This document shows positions 17,302 through 30,970 of a stretch of 64,000 nt of DNA, one piece after another. The stretch's first letter is position 1. Every line of letters starts with the position of its first letter. The translations under genes were made by a program, and so were the position numbers. Under the pieces are notes generated by a model. The model saw only the letters and a program-made list of their open reading frames with translations, ran no database searches and had not been told where the DNA came from. The stretch is taken from contig CALIVT010000016.1 in assembly GCA_938048185.1 (NCBI GenBank), positions 62,001 through 126,000 of the forward strand. Reading direction: 5' to 3'. Source of the DNA: an uncultured Arenicella sp. GTDB taxonomy: Bacteria > Pseudomonadota > Gammaproteobacteria > Arenicellales > Arenicellaceae.

Positions 17302-17341
17302 AAAAACGAAACAAGCCCAAGCTCAAAAGAGCTTAGGCTTG
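17302..17341 (-). terminator. Intrinsic terminator after fimV
   Basis: On the minus strand a 13-bp near-perfect stem (CAAGCCTAAGCTC with GAGCTTGGGCTTG, loop TTTT) is followed by TTTCGTTTTT. It begins about 40 bp after the fimV stop and ends before the truA start. This separates fimV transcription from the truA group. Confidence 0.9.
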
Positions 17342-17382
17342 CACAAAGGATCACCTTGGCGCGTTCGCGCTAGGCGAAGAAT

Positions 17383-20313
17383 TTAAGCGTTGATTGAATC
17401 CAGCAGCTCGCGTGCGTCGTCTAAGACACTCGCGGTATTACTTTCATCAGCGACCAATTCAACCAAAATCTTACGTGCACCGTCTTCATCGCCAAGATCA
17501 ACGAACACTTTAGCTAATTCGAATTGGGTACGGGCCTCGTCGTAATCGGCATCAATCTCGAGATCACTCACCTCTGGCGCATCACTAAAAGTTTGCTCAA
17601 ACTCATCAAGATCAGCTAGATCACCACTCTCGTCAAGCGTTAGCTCTAACACATCTTCATCTAGGTCAATGCTCTCGCTTAGATCCAGCGCATCGATTTC
17701 GACTTCGTCAAGCTCACTAATTTCGCTACGACCATCATCAAAATTAACCAACTGAATAGACTCGTCGTTACTCAAAGACTCTACGACCAGTTCGGACGCA
17801 TCATCTACCTCGGGCTTCTCTTGCGGGGTAGGCATCTCTTGCGGGGTAGGCATCGCGGATTCAAACTCGAGCGCGTCACTGTCATCCTCGGCGTCGTCTT
17901 CGGCAGCGCTCGCTTCAGGAGCTTCATTAACCTCACTTTGTTCAGCGTCACCATCAACTTTCAGCTCTGAATCGGCTTCGATGGCCGTGGAGAGATCGTC
18001 ACCTGATAAGCCAAACAGTGGGTTACTCGGTGCAATCTCTTGCCCCATTTGGCTGACTTCTTGCCATACGTCGCCCGTTAACGAAGCACGCTGAGAGTAC
18101 AATTCCTCAGCAATACGCTCAAAACCTTCAACGTTCTGACGCTTGTGATAAAGGCTTAATAATTTTTGTTTGATATCGACTCGATCTGGGTGACTGGCTA
18201 CACCATCAAGCAAGACCTCCTCAGCCTGCTCATCACGACCGTAAGCAATATAGACATCTGCCTCAGCGACTGGATCAACTTCGTCGGCTTGCACAACTGC
18301 ATCGCTATCGCTGTAGACCGTTAGAAATGATGTCTCTTTGTCCGGATTAATCGCCTCGTCGGCGACTGATGCGGTATGCGACATCGACATTGACGCCGAC
18401 GCAGACCCTTCAGAATTGGCAATCGTGTGAGAATTACTCTCGATCGACAACATGCTAATCTCAAACTCCTCATCTGCTTGGCGTCGACGAAATAGCAGCA
18501 GACCAATACCCGCGACCAGCAACGCACCTATTCCAGCGATCACTTTCCAAAGACCGCCGTCGAAAATTGCTGACGTAGCTTTATCAATGAAAGATTCGGA
18601 TTTCTGTGTTGTCACAGGAGTGGCGGGCGCAGTCACAACAGATTCAGTCTCGTCCACCACATCAACAGCTTCGTCAATTACCGAGTCTAAACCATCATTC
18701 GCGCTATCAACTAAGGCATCACCTGCGTCGCTTAATTCGTCTCCAGTGTCGCTTAGAAACTCATCAATCGCAGCGCCGGATTCATCGGTTAATTCCTCGC
18801 CTTGTGCCAACAGCTCGTCACTACCATCGAGAGCGCCATCGATACCATCGACCAGCGCGTCTGCCGACTCATCGATATTCGTCGCAACGTCACTAGCTTG
18901 TTGTTCTGCATCGCTTAAAAACTCATCCAAAGCGCTAGAATCTTCGTCATTCGCCGAATTTTGCTCAGCTAAAGTTGACTCTAAATTAGCAAGCTCAGCG
19001 TTTTCGACATCAAGATTAACCAAACGGTTCATGTCAGCAAGCTGGCCTTCTAACAATGAAATTCGCTCATTTAACTCCTGATTCTCGAGCTCACTAGAGG
19101 CCAATGACGTTTGTAACTGAGATATTTCTTGTCGCAGCGCCAGCACCTCCCCTTCGCGATTGTCACCTTGATCACTCGACACAAAGTCATCCTGCGCGGT
19201 CGACGAGCCAACCTGAAAACTATCTGCCGTGTCGCTCTGCGCTGACCCAAAAGCGTCACTTGAGCTATCGCTACTGAAATTATAGTCATCTTGACCGACG
19301 TTGATCGACGAGTCGCTATCCGCTGACGCGATAAGAGCACTTGGGTCCCACTCGGCTAACTGAGTGCGAAAAAATTCTTTGGACTCTTGCACATCAACCG
19401 CACGAATTGTGTCAAGGTCGCCAATATTTAAAATAGCTCCCTGAATCAAGCCATTGATGTTGCCGCTGATGAACGAGCTTTGATTCTCTTGAAACAAAAC
19501 CTGCATGATTTGATAAATACTCAAATCGGGAAACTGGCGCTGTAACTCTTGCGCAATCAAACTTAATGATTCACCCTTTTCAACGGGGCCATATCGAGCA
19601 TCGGTAGGTTCTGAATCGACGCCGCTATCAACCAAGCCGTCAGCTTGTTCCTCAACGCTGTCATCCCCTTCATTGTAAAAATCGTCTTCAATAAGTGGTG
19701 CTTCTTGGTCAGCCACTTCTTCTACTTGCTCTTCGGCAATCACGTCATCAAGAGCGTCGTCAACGACTTCCGGTGCTTCGGTAGTATCTGATTGATACGA
19801 TTGGTCGGTGCCCACTTCTCGTGGTTGCGCAATTGATTGTGGCGATTCCGCCGCGTATACCGGGGGGTCTATTAGAGCGGTGTATTCGCGCAAGAAACTG
19901 CCGCCAGACCATTCAACTCTGACTAAGAAATGGATGAACGGCTCTTTAATGATTACATTATTACTACTAATCAAAAGCGTCGTGCCTTCGTTGCTTTTGT
20001 CCACCGATAAACTAATGTCTTTCAGATAGCCAGGGTAATCGATACCAAGGCTGTCAAAATCTTCTTTTGACGCAATCACCGCCGTTACCGTATCAAGATC
20101 ATCACCAACAGCCGAGTTAAGCTCGATAGTGCCTTTAAGCGGTTGATCTAAGTTCGAGTCGATTTCAAGAGAGCCCAAACCCAATGCACTGACGTTACTA
20201 GCACCAAGTAATAGCGCAGCTGCAACCCCAATTTGCTTAGCCGTGCTTGCCTTACTAACGGAGATAGAGCGCGCTAGTTTAGTTTTTGAAAACGTTATTT
20301 TTCGATTTGCCAT
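17383..20313 (-). CDS. fimV: FimV-type LysM inner-membrane hub protein
   Basis: Large bitopic protein needed in Pseudomonas for type IV pilus assembly, twitching and polar organisation. The 976 residues from this start are arranged as signal sequence (about 20-45), FimV N-terminal domain (GLGSLEIDSNLDQPLKGTIEL), acidic linker, LysM-like domain (YGPVEKGESLSLIAQELQRQ), coiled coil, long Asp/Ser-rich repeats, a transmembrane helix (GIGALLVAGIGLLLF) with an RRRQ stop-transfer, TPR-like helices, and the C-terminal FimV domain ending DARELLDSINA. The ATG at 20313 has GGAG nine bases upstream; the extra frame to 20427 is 5' leader. An exact 18-bp tandem duplication (17818-17853) encodes PTPQEM twice, the second copy ending PTPQEK at the junction. 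Confidence 0.94.
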   Translation of the reverse strand: MANRKITFSKTKLARSISVSKASTAKQIGVAAALLLGASNVSALGLGSLEIDSNLDQPLKGTIELNSAVGDDLDTVTAVIASKEDFDSLGIDYPGYLKDISLSVDKSNEGTTLLISSNNVIIKEPFIHFLVRVEWSGGSFLREYTALIDPPVYAAESPQSIAQPREVGTDQSYQSDTTEAPEVVDDALDDVIAEEQVEEVADQEAPLIEDDFYNEGDDSVEEQADGLVDSGVDSEPTDARYGPVEKGESLSLIAQELQRQFPDLSIYQIMQVLFQENQSSFISGNINGLIQGAILNIGDLDTIRAVDVQESKEFFRTQLAEWDPSALIASADSDSSINVGQDDYNFSSDSSSDAFGSAQSDTADSFQVGSSTAQDDFVSSDQGDNREGEVLALRQEISQLQTSLASSELENQELNERISLLEGQLADMNRLVNLDVENAELANLESTLAEQNSANDEDSSALDEFLSDAEQQASDVATNIDESADALVDGIDGALDGSDELLAQGEELTDESGAAIDEFLSDTGDELSDAGDALVDSANDGLDSVIDEAVDVVDETESVVTAPATPVTTQKSESFIDKATSAIFDGGLWKVIAGIGALLVAGIGLLLFRRRQADEEFEISMLSIESNSHTIANSEGSASASMSMSHTASVADEAINPDKETSFLTVYSDSDAVVQADEVDPVAEADVYIAYGRDEQAEEVLLDGVASHPDRVDIKQKLLSLYHKRQNVEGFERIAEELYSQRASLTGDVWQEVSQMGQEIAPSNPLFGLSGDDLSTAIEADSELKVDGDAEQSEVNEAPEASAAEDDAEDDSDALEFESAMPTPQEMPTPQEKPEVDDASELVVESLSNDESIQLVNFDDGRSEISELDEVEIDALDLSESIDLDEDVLELTLDESGDLADLDEFEQTFSDAPEVSDLEIDADYDEARTQFELAKVFVDLGDEDGARKILVELVADESNTASVLDDARELLDSINA
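17818..17853. repeat. Exact 18-bp tandem duplication inside fimV
   Basis: CTCTTGCGGGGTAGGCAT occurs twice without interruption (17818-17835 and 17836-17853). It adds six in-frame residues to the acidic cytoplasmic linker. Confidence 0.95.
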
Positions 20314-20467
20314 TGAAATACTCCGGGCTTTCAGATTTTCCCTACGACTTCTCAGCACACATAAGTTCCTGAAAAGTCTCAGAATTGGTGCCGTGCGATA
20401 CAAGCAAGCGTAGTATTTGTTAATCAAAAAGTGATTTTTTTTATAAGTTTTAGGTAGTTAGCACTGC

Positions 20468-20497
20468 ATTGTAACAACTTACATCACTTTTTAGCAA
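20468..20497 (-). promoter_or_regulatory. Promoter candidate for fimV
   Basis: On the minus strand TTGCTA (20497-20492) and TACAAT (20473-20468) are separated by 18 bases. It lies between the asd stop (20596) and the fimV start (20313), giving a 5' leader of about 150 bases. Confidence 0.5.
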
Positions 20498-20595
20498 ATC
20501 AACAGTTAAATCTATTGGAAAGCCTGTCTAGTTTTGCAGTCAACGAATAATACTCAAGCGTCTAACTAGCTGAGTTGTTACGCAGCGGTCTTTTA

Positions 20596-21642
20596 TTAAA
20601 GATAATCGCGTACCAACAGCTCAGCGATTTGTACGCTATTGGTCGCGGCGCCCTTGCGCACATTATCTGATACAACCCATAGATTAATGCCTCGAGGGTG
20701 CGAAATATCGTCGCGGATGCGACCAACATAAACGGCGTCATTCCCCGCTGCGTCGGTAACTGCTGTCGGATAACCGCCGTCTTCACGAGCATCAATAACT
20801 TTGATGCCCGGCGCGTCGTTTAGCAGCTTGCTTACCTGTTCCGCGCTAATTTTCTCTTTGGTCTCTATGTGGCAAGCCTCAGAATGACCAAAAAACACCG
20901 GTATGCGGACTGCAGTCGGATTAACCTCGATCGAATCATCGCCCATAATTTTTTTGGTTTCCCAGACCATCTTCATTTCTTCTTTGGTGTACCCATTTTC
21001 CAAAAACACATCGATTTGAGGTAAGGCATTGAACGCGATCTGCTTGGGATAAACACTGGTTTCAACCTTCTTGGCGTTGAGTAAATTTGCAGTCTGGCCT
21101 GCCAGTTCTTCCATTGCCGGCTTGCCGCTGCCAGACACAGCTTGATAGGTGCACACATTAATACGCTCAATACCCACCGCATCGTGAATTGGTTTTAGCG
21201 CAACTAGCATCTGAATTGTCGAACAATTCGGGTTGGCGATGATATTCGTATCTTTATATTGAGCAATCGCGTGCGCATTAACCTCAGGCACCACTAACGG
21301 CTTGTCGTCGTCATAGCGAAAATGCGAGGTGTTATCGACCACCACACACCCGGCTGCGGCTGCAATTGGTGCGAATTCGGCAGAAATTGATCCTCCGGCA
21401 GAAAACAAACCAACATGTGCTTTTGAAAAATCGAAACCGGCCAAATCTTCGACTCGAATACTCTTACCTCTAAACTTCTTAGTGGAGCCAGCCGATCGCT
21501 CGCTGGCCAGCAGGTATAAATTGTCTACCGGAAATTCTCGCTCTTCTAGCACTTCCAACAGGGTTTCACCAACGGCGCCAGTGGCACCAACGATGGCTAC
21601 GTTAAACAGTCGCTGGTGGCCAGCGGCAGATTGATCACTCAT
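20596..21642 (-). CDS. asd: Aspartate-semialdehyde dehydrogenase
   Basis: NADPH enzyme that reduces aspartyl phosphate to aspartate semialdehyde, the branch point to lysine, threonine and methionine. It has 348 residues. It shows the Rossmann loop VGATGAVGETLLEVLEER, the catalytic cysteine in IIANPNCSTIQM and the active-site histidine in GHSEACHIETKEKIS. Its product feeds dapA in this window. The asd-fimV order is as in Pseudomonas. It diverges from the small ORF at 21875 across 232 bp of AT-rich sequence. Confidence 0.97.
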   Translation of the reverse strand: MSDQSAAGHQRLFNVAIVGATGAVGETLLEVLEEREFPVDNLYLLASERSAGSTKKFRGKSIRVEDLAGFDFSKAHVGLFSAGGSISAEFAPIAAAAGCVVVDNTSHFRYDDDKPLVVPEVNAHAIAQYKDTNIIANPNCSTIQMLVALKPIHDAVGIERINVCTYQAVSGSGKPAMEELAGQTANLLNAKKVETSVYPKQIAFNALPQIDVFLENGYTKEEMKMVWETKKIMGDDSIEVNPTAVRIPVFFGHSEACHIETKEKISAEQVSKLLNDAPGIKVIDAREDGGYPTAVTDAAGNDAVYVGRIRDDISHPRGINLWVVSDNVRKGAATNSVQIAELLVRDYL

Positions 21643-21874
21643 GGGGGTCTCTAAAACTTCATTTAAAAATTATTAATCGCAACGCTGGCAAATGAATTTG
21701 ACTCAAATTTGGCCAGGCGGTACGGTAGGTTAGTGCCTCGAATTAATTGAAACGACGAAATTAATTAATTCAAATTGACGCCCGAGACAAACGGGCAGCG
21801 GCGAATTTTAACACGCACCGAAGCTTAGACAATAGCGCAACTGATACGATAAATTATCGTGGAAAAAGAATTTA

Positions 21875-25754
<3,880 letters not shown>

Positions 25755-25788
25755 GACTCATTAGATACCATTAAGTTAACAACCAAGT

Positions 25789-28700
25789 TTAGTTTGCAAC
25801 CATTGCTGCAGCTTCAGCAACATCCACCGCCACCAGGCGCGACACGCCCGGTTCAGCCATGGTGACACCCACCAAGATATCGGCTACTTCCATCGTAATT
25901 TTATTGTGGGTAATAAACAGTAATTGAGTCTTTTCACCCAATTGTTTTAGTACTCCCGCGTAACGTTCTACGTTGGCATCATCCATTGGCGCGTCAACTT
26001 CATCAAGCACACAAAACGGGGCGGGATTTAACTCGAAAAATGCGAATAAGAGTGACACCGCGGTCAAGGCCTTCTCACCACCAGACAACAACGCGATAGT
26101 GCTATTACGTTTGCCGGGGGGGCGGGCCATAACGCCAACCCCGGTATCGAGCATGTCTTTGCCAGTCAGCTCTAGATACGCGCTACCACCGCCGAAAAGT
26201 TTCGGAAAGAAATTTTTGAAGCCCTCGTTCAAGGCATCAAACGTTTCTTTGAAGCGGCTGCGTGTCTCTTTATCAATTTTAGCAATCGCTGCCTCTAGGG
26301 TCGCCATTGCCTCGGTAAGGTCTGCGTGCTGTTTATCAAGATAGACTTTTCGCTCGGAACACTCTTCATACTCATCAATAGCGACGAGATTAACCGCGCC
26401 GATACGCTCTACCTTACGAATTACGTCGGCAAGCTGCTGCTCCAATTGGCTCAACTCAATATCGTCGGCCAAGGCTTGTTGCGCCAACAACATTTCCTCT
26501 TCGGTTTTCTGCATCTCCTCGGAGATAGTGTTTCTGCGCACCAGCACCTCTTGGCGCGCCATGCGAATCTGCTCTAAGCTATCACGCACGGTTTTTGATT
26601 TACGGTCAAACCCCAAACGCTGCTGATCCGCGTTTTGCATTTGGCTTTCAAAGTCAGCCAAATCGTTGCGCGCTTTAGACAGGTCTCGTTCGACACTTAA
26701 ACGGCTCTCCAGCAAGGTTTGCAATTGCTCGCGCATGCCCTCTGTTGGGTCTTCTGTACTGTCAATAATTGCAGCCAACTCAGTACGTCGTGCCAACTGA
26801 CCCTCTAATTGCTGGCTTAGTCGCGCAATGCTCTCAACCAAACTGGTGCGATTTGACTGCAAGCGCTCTAACTCGATTTGCTTTGCTTGACGTTCGTCTC
26901 TAGCTTGACGTTCGTGGGTTCGAGCTTGCTCTAAGGTTTCAGTCAGCACTCCGCGCTGGCTACTTAATTCTTGTCGGCGTTGATCAAAATTTACCGCGAG
27001 CTCTTTAGCATCTTCCATCAATTTATGCGCCGCGCTGACTTCATCTTTGGCATTCGCTAATTGATCATTTAGCTCTTGCTGCTCGATTAGTAAGCCATCG
27101 CGCTGAGCTAAGAGCTCGACGCTGCGAGCCTCGATTGCGCCTAGTCGATTGTGCAAGTCAGTGCGTTGGTGTGATTTATTACGAAACTCACTTCGCGCTT
27201 GCTCGCGCCCCGATTCCAATTCTTTAATCGCCGCTTGATCATTCTCGGCCTGCGTCTGAATTTTTTGTAGATCATGACTTGCCATGTCGACGCTGTCGGT
27301 GAGCTTTTCTATCTTCGCCTCACGTTGTAACACACCACCTTCAGCTTGATCCGTTCCAAAAGATGCCCAGTTAGTGCCAACCCAGCAACCGTCGCGCGTC
27401 ACGATAGATTCGTGGGCCGCCAATTTATGGCGACTGCGCAGCGCATCAGCAACAGTGTCTACCGTATAAACACCTTGGAACCAACCATCAACCTGCACAT
27501 CTTGAGCGCTGACTTTCTCAGCCAGGCGGTCTAGCGTTTGACCATCTTGTTCGACTGGCGCCGAGCTTTGATCGACTAGCCACACGCGCCCGCCCTTAAA
27601 ATCGCTTAAGTCCGCTGAAAACTCTTCAAGCTTAGACACAGAAATTGCATTGACTTGGCGACTGAGCACGGTATCAACCGCAAGTTCCCAACCGCTCTTG
27701 ACCTGTAATTTAGAGGCCACCCGCTCATTGTCTTTGATGCCGCGCATTTGCAGCCACTTATTCACCTCTTTGTTGTCCTCACCAAGCGCAGCCGCTTGCA
27801 AAGATTTTAGGGAATTAAGCTGTGCTGAATCGTCTTGTAACTTATGACGCACTAGGTTGTAGCGCTCTCGACGTTCGTCAAGCTCGGTGCGCAAGCTTAC
27901 AATTTGCTGATCACGTTCCTGCAACGACGTTTCAAGTTGCGTGCATTCCTCATCGATTACCGCAACCGACTCTTTGAGCTGATTAATCTCATCTATATTA
28001 ATCTTGGCGTCGATTTCTTGCAGCGTATTCGTGACCTGCGCGCTGCGTTGTGAGAAGTGATGAATTTGGCGGTCGTGTTGCTCAATACGCGCGGATTGGA
28101 CTTCGCGCTCCTTCTCAGGATCAGCGGCATCACGATTTAGTTGCTCCCATTCTTGCTGCCAAATTTGAAACTCTTCATTGGCCGTTTGAAATTGAGCATT
28201 CGCCATTTCGTACGACTCGGCAAGTGTTTCAACCATCGGCTCAAGATCAACTTGCAACAACTCAGCTTCCGCTAAGCGAGTTTGGTCAAGTTCCAAGTGT
28301 TGCGAGGCTTCGCGTTCTGAATCGGCGAGCCGCTGAAACTCATCTTGTTGTTGCTGGCGAGTCACCCGAGTATGCTCGATGGATTGCTCGAGCGCAGCGA
28401 TTTCACCACCAATGCCATAATAATCTGCTTGTACTTTGTTCAACACCTCGGTCAGTGCTACCTGCTCTTGGCGCATCGCCTCGATTTGTGATTCGACATC
28501 GCGCTGTTCAGTAACTTGTGATTCGAATTCAGTTTGCAAACGCTCCAGCTCAACGTCTTTCGCCTTAACCTGATCATGCAAATGTGACCAACGAACGGTC
28601 TTCAATGTTGCGTCGAGCTCACGCTGTTCTTCTTTGAGCTTTTTATATCGTTCGGCCTCGTTGGCTTGGCGCTTGAGTCGACGTAGCTGTGTCTCTAACT

Positions 28701-29298
28701 CGCCAACAATGTCTTCGACTCGACTCAGGTTATCGCGTGTATGGCGAATCCGATTACCGGTCTCGCGACGTCGTTCTTTGTATTTCGAAATTCCTGCAGC
28801 TTCTTCAATCAGCACGCGTAGATCTTCGGGTTTAGATTCGACAATTCGACCTACCATGCCTTGCTCGATAATCGAGTATGAGCGCGGCCCTAAGCCCGTG
28901 CCCAAAAAAATATCCTGAATATCTTTGCGACGGCAGCGAACTTTATTGATGAAATATTTAGAGCCCACTTCGCGCATTAGCTCTCTGCGAATAGCAATTT
29001 CGCCAAATTTGGCGTACGAGCCGGGTGCGGTGCCATCAGAATTATCGAACACGAGTTCGACATAGGCACGATTAACCGGCTTACGTGCAGCAGAGCCGTT
29101 AAAAATCACGTCCTCCATACTGTCGCCACGCAAGGTTTTGGCCGAGGACTCACCCATCACCCAGCGTATTGCATCGATTACATTAGATTTTCCGCAACCG
29201 TTCGGACCAACGATACCGATCAAATTATTTGGAACTGAGACTTTAGTCGTGTCGACAAACGACTTAAAGCCCGAAAGTTTAATGTGTTTTAAGCGCAT
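25789..29298 (-). CDS. smc: Chromosome segregation protein SMC
   Basis: Condensin ATPase that organises and segregates the chromosome. It has 1169 residues, the full length. The N-terminal ATPase half has Walker A GPNGCGKSNVIDAIRW. Two long coiled coils flank a hinge at about 500-660. The C-terminal half has the signature LLSGGEKALTAVSLLFAF and Walker B FCVLDEVDAPMDDANVERY. This lineage carries SMC rather than MukB. The ScpA and ScpB partners are not in the window. A CDS on the plus strand (29612) diverges from it. Confidence 0.98.
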   Translation of the reverse strand: MRLKHIKLSGFKSFVDTTKVSVPNNLIGIVGPNGCGKSNVIDAIRWVMGESSAKTLRGDSMEDVIFNGSAARKPVNRAYVELVFDNSDGTAPGSYAKFGEIAIRRELMREVGSKYFINKVRCRRKDIQDIFLGTGLGPRSYSIIEQGMVGRIVESKPEDLRVLIEEAAGISKYKERRRETGNRIRHTRDNLSRVEDIVGELETQLRRLKRQANEAERYKKLKEEQRELDATLKTVRWSHLHDQVKAKDVELERLQTEFESQVTEQRDVESQIEAMRQEQVALTEVLNKVQADYYGIGGEIAALEQSIEHTRVTRQQQQDEFQRLADSEREASQHLELDQTRLAEAELLQVDLEPMVETLAESYEMANAQFQTANEEFQIWQQEWEQLNRDAADPEKEREVQSARIEQHDRQIHHFSQRSAQVTNTLQEIDAKINIDEINQLKESVAVIDEECTQLETSLQERDQQIVSLRTELDERRERYNLVRHKLQDDSAQLNSLKSLQAAALGEDNKEVNKWLQMRGIKDNERVASKLQVKSGWELAVDTVLSRQVNAISVSKLEEFSADLSDFKGGRVWLVDQSSAPVEQDGQTLDRLAEKVSAQDVQVDGWFQGVYTVDTVADALRSRHKLAAHESIVTRDGCWVGTNWASFGTDQAEGGVLQREAKIEKLTDSVDMASHDLQKIQTQAENDQAAIKELESGREQARSEFRNKSHQRTDLHNRLGAIEARSVELLAQRDGLLIEQQELNDQLANAKDEVSAAHKLMEDAKELAVNFDQRRQELSSQRGVLTETLEQARTHERQARDERQAKQIELERLQSNRTSLVESIARLSQQLEGQLARRTELAAIIDSTEDPTEGMREQLQTLLESRLSVERDLSKARNDLADFESQMQNADQQRLGFDRKSKTVRDSLEQIRMARQEVLVRRNTISEEMQKTEEEMLLAQQALADDIELSQLEQQLADVIRKVERIGAVNLVAIDEYEECSERKVYLDKQHADLTEAMATLEAAIAKIDKETRSRFKETFDALNEGFKNFFPKLFGGGSAYLELTGKDMLDTGVGVMARPPGKRNSTIALLSGGEKALTAVSLLFAFFELNPAPFCVLDEVDAPMDDANVERYAGVLKQLGEKTQLLFITHNKITMEVADILVGVTMAEPGVSRLVAVDVAEAAAMVAN

Positions 29299-29611
29299 TA
29301 ATGGTCCTTAACCATCCCCGGTTTGGCAACTAAGCCATTGATTGTAAAAGCTACCTGAAACAGCAAAGGTTCAACCTATTTATGACACAGCAGTAATAGG
29401 AAAAGCGCCACGAACCAGCAAAAACGAGAGGCTTATTCACGACAAATTGGGAGCTTTTTATTATATTTAGTTCAATCCCTAAGGTTAAGTTAAAATCGAC
29501 TCTGAGAAAACCATTGTTTGCGGCAATTCTGTTATTTTATCGCCCACCGTCGATGATCCTAATGATCATCGAAACTTCAAAATCAAGTTAGCCCACACAC
29601 CGACGTAAATC
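29299..29611. other. Divergent region between smc and the PhyH gene
   Basis: A 313-bp AT-rich region between divergent genes. It contains a 9-5-9 palindrome at 29550-29572. I see no ORF, tRNA or terminator and no strong promoter match on either strand. Confidence 0.6.
29550..29572 (+). promoter_or_regulatory. Perfect 9-bp inverted repeat, operator-like
   Basis: TCGATGATC, spacer CTAAT, then GATCATCGA: a perfect 9-bp inverted repeat 39 bp upstream of the dioxygenase ATG. No T-run follows, so it is not an intrinsic terminator. It has the size and symmetry of a binding site for a dimeric regulator, which is inference. Confidence 0.5.
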
Positions 29612-30370
29612 ATGCTATTAAGTTTCGCGCAAATTCAACAATTTAAGATCGACGGATACTTAGTTTTACCTAAACTATTGGCTGCCGACGAGGTCGCCAA
29701 ACTGAGAGCCTTAACACAAACACACCTTCATCAGCGGCTAAGCCCCTTTGAGCTAGAGGCCGATGTGCACTACCCTGGCGCCCCTGAGAGCATCAGCGAT
29801 GAAGGTGGCAATACGATTCGACGCTTGTTGATGGCCTATCAACGAGACCCGCTTTTCAAGGCGCAAGCTCGGCGGGCTGAGATCACTGGTGCTGTCCGTC
29901 AAATACTTGAGTGCCAACAAATACGGCTTAACCCCAACCACCACAACTGCGTGATGACCAAGCAAGCAGCCTATAGCTCCGAGACTTTATGGCATAGAGA
30001 CACTCGTTATTGGAACTTTAGTAACAAGTATTTGATTAACGCGTGGTTTGCGCTGGGCGACGAGCAAAAAGAGAATGGCGCCATGAAAATTCTCCCTGGC
30101 TCGCATCGCTGGGAGGTTAAAGAGCGCGCACTCGATGAGGCTCAATTCCTAAAACCAGATCACCCTGATAACCAATATCGCTTAGCGACCCAACGCGTAG
30201 TCTGCCTTGAGCAAGGCGACGTCCTATTATTCAGCGCGCATTGCTTTCATGCTGCGGGCCGCAATAAAACAGATAAAACAAAGTATTCCATGGTGTTCAC
30301 TTATCACGGTGACGACACACACCCGCTCGCACATACCCACTCGGCTAGCACGCCTGAAATAGAGCTTTAG
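29612..30370 (+). CDS. Phytanoyl-CoA dioxygenase (PhyH) family Fe(II)/2-oxoglutarate oxygenase
   Basis: A 252-residue enzyme of the PhyH superfamily. The double-stranded beta-helix iron site is visible: the HxD pair in LWHRDTRYWNF (about residue 130) and a distal histidine with the 2-oxoglutarate arginine region (AHCFHAAGRNKTDKTKYSM, about 210-225). The first part, FKIDGYLVLPKLLAADEV, is the typical PhyH opening. The substrate cannot be read from the sequence; the family acts on acyl-CoAs, ectoine, halogenated compounds and natural products. The stop overlaps the convergent recR stop by 4 bases. No biosynthetic neighbours suggest a pathway. Confidence 0.9.
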   Translation: MLLSFAQIQQFKIDGYLVLPKLLAADEVAKLRALTQTHLHQRLSPFELEADVHYPGAPESISDEGGNTIRRLLMAYQRDPLFKAQARRAEITGAVRQILECQQIRLNPNHHNCVMTKQAAYSSETLWHRDTRYWNFSNKYLINAWFALGDEQKENGAMKILPGSHRWEVKERALDEAQFLKPDHPDNQYRLATQRVVCLEQGDVLLFSAHCFHAAGRNKTDKTKYSMVFTYHGDDTHPLAHTHSASTPEIEL

Positions 30371-30963
30371 GTGGGCCGACGTTCTTTGAATGCGGCCGCC
30401 AGAGTACGTTGATCCATGTATTCTAATTCGCCACCCACCGGCACGCCGCGAGCCAAGCGAGTAATAGCAACATCGTAGGGCGCTAACATTTGCTGGGTAT
30501 AGTCGGCGGTGGTCTCACCTTCTGCGGTGATATTGGTGGCGATGACGACTTCGCGAATATCGTTTTCGGCCACCAACCTGTTCAAACGCTTAAAACCCAA
30601 CTTGTCAGGACCAATGCCCTCGAGCGGCGACAAACGGCCCATTAATACAAAGTACAAACCTTGATAGGCGCCGACTTGTTCTATGGCGTTGAGGTCGGCT
30701 GGCGTTTCCACCACGCAAAGTAGTTGCTTATCACGTTTTTCCGACGAACAAATTTCGCAAATTTCGGTTTCGCAAAACGTATTGCAACGTTGACAGCTGG
30801 TGACTCGCTCCAACGCATCATTTAGCGCGTCCGCAATTACTTTGGCACCCTCTCGATTACGTTCCATTAGATGAAACGCCATGCGTTGTGCGTTTTTAGG
30901 GCCAACCCCCGGCAACGCTTTGAGCGCATCTTTAAGGGCTTCGATTGCCGCTGAAATTGCCAT
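30367..30963 (-). CDS. recR: Recombination protein RecR
   Basis: Part of the RecFOR pathway that loads RecA at gaps. It has 198 residues: an N-terminal helix-hairpin-helix (ALPGVGPKNAQRMAFHL), a four-cysteine zinc motif (CQRCNTFCETEICEIC), and a Toprim domain (LLCVVETPADLNAIEQ) with VVIATNITAEGETTADY and the C-terminal RGVPVGGELEYMD. It follows ybaB by 7 bp in the conserved dnaX-ybaB-recR group. RecO is encoded at 57.4 kb. Confidence 0.97.
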   Translation of the reverse strand: MAISAAIEALKDALKALPGVGPKNAQRMAFHLMERNREGAKVIADALNDALERVTSCQRCNTFCETEICEICSSEKRDKQLLCVVETPADLNAIEQVGAYQGLYFVLMGRLSPLEGIGPDKLGFKRLNRLVAENDIREVVIATNITAEGETTADYTQQMLAPYDVAITRLARGVPVGGELEYMDQRTLAAAFKERRPT

Positions 30964-30970
30964 CCTACCC

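Noticed and set aside
18452..19081. 209-residue Ser-rich plus-strand ORF
   Set aside because: It is antisense to the Asp/Ser-rich part of fimV; its composition follows from the sense codons.
20314..20427. N-terminal extension of FimV to the ATG at 20427
   Set aside because: The extension is Arg/Cys-rich and would bury the signal sequence. The ATG at 20313 has a well-placed GGAG.
21741..21766. AATTAATT inverted repeat upstream of asd
   Set aside because: The arms are pure AT palindromes in an AT-rich tract, so they are weak evidence for an operator.
28050..28514. 154-residue plus-strand ORF opposite smc
   Set aside because: It is antisense to the smc coiled coil and has no homologous features.
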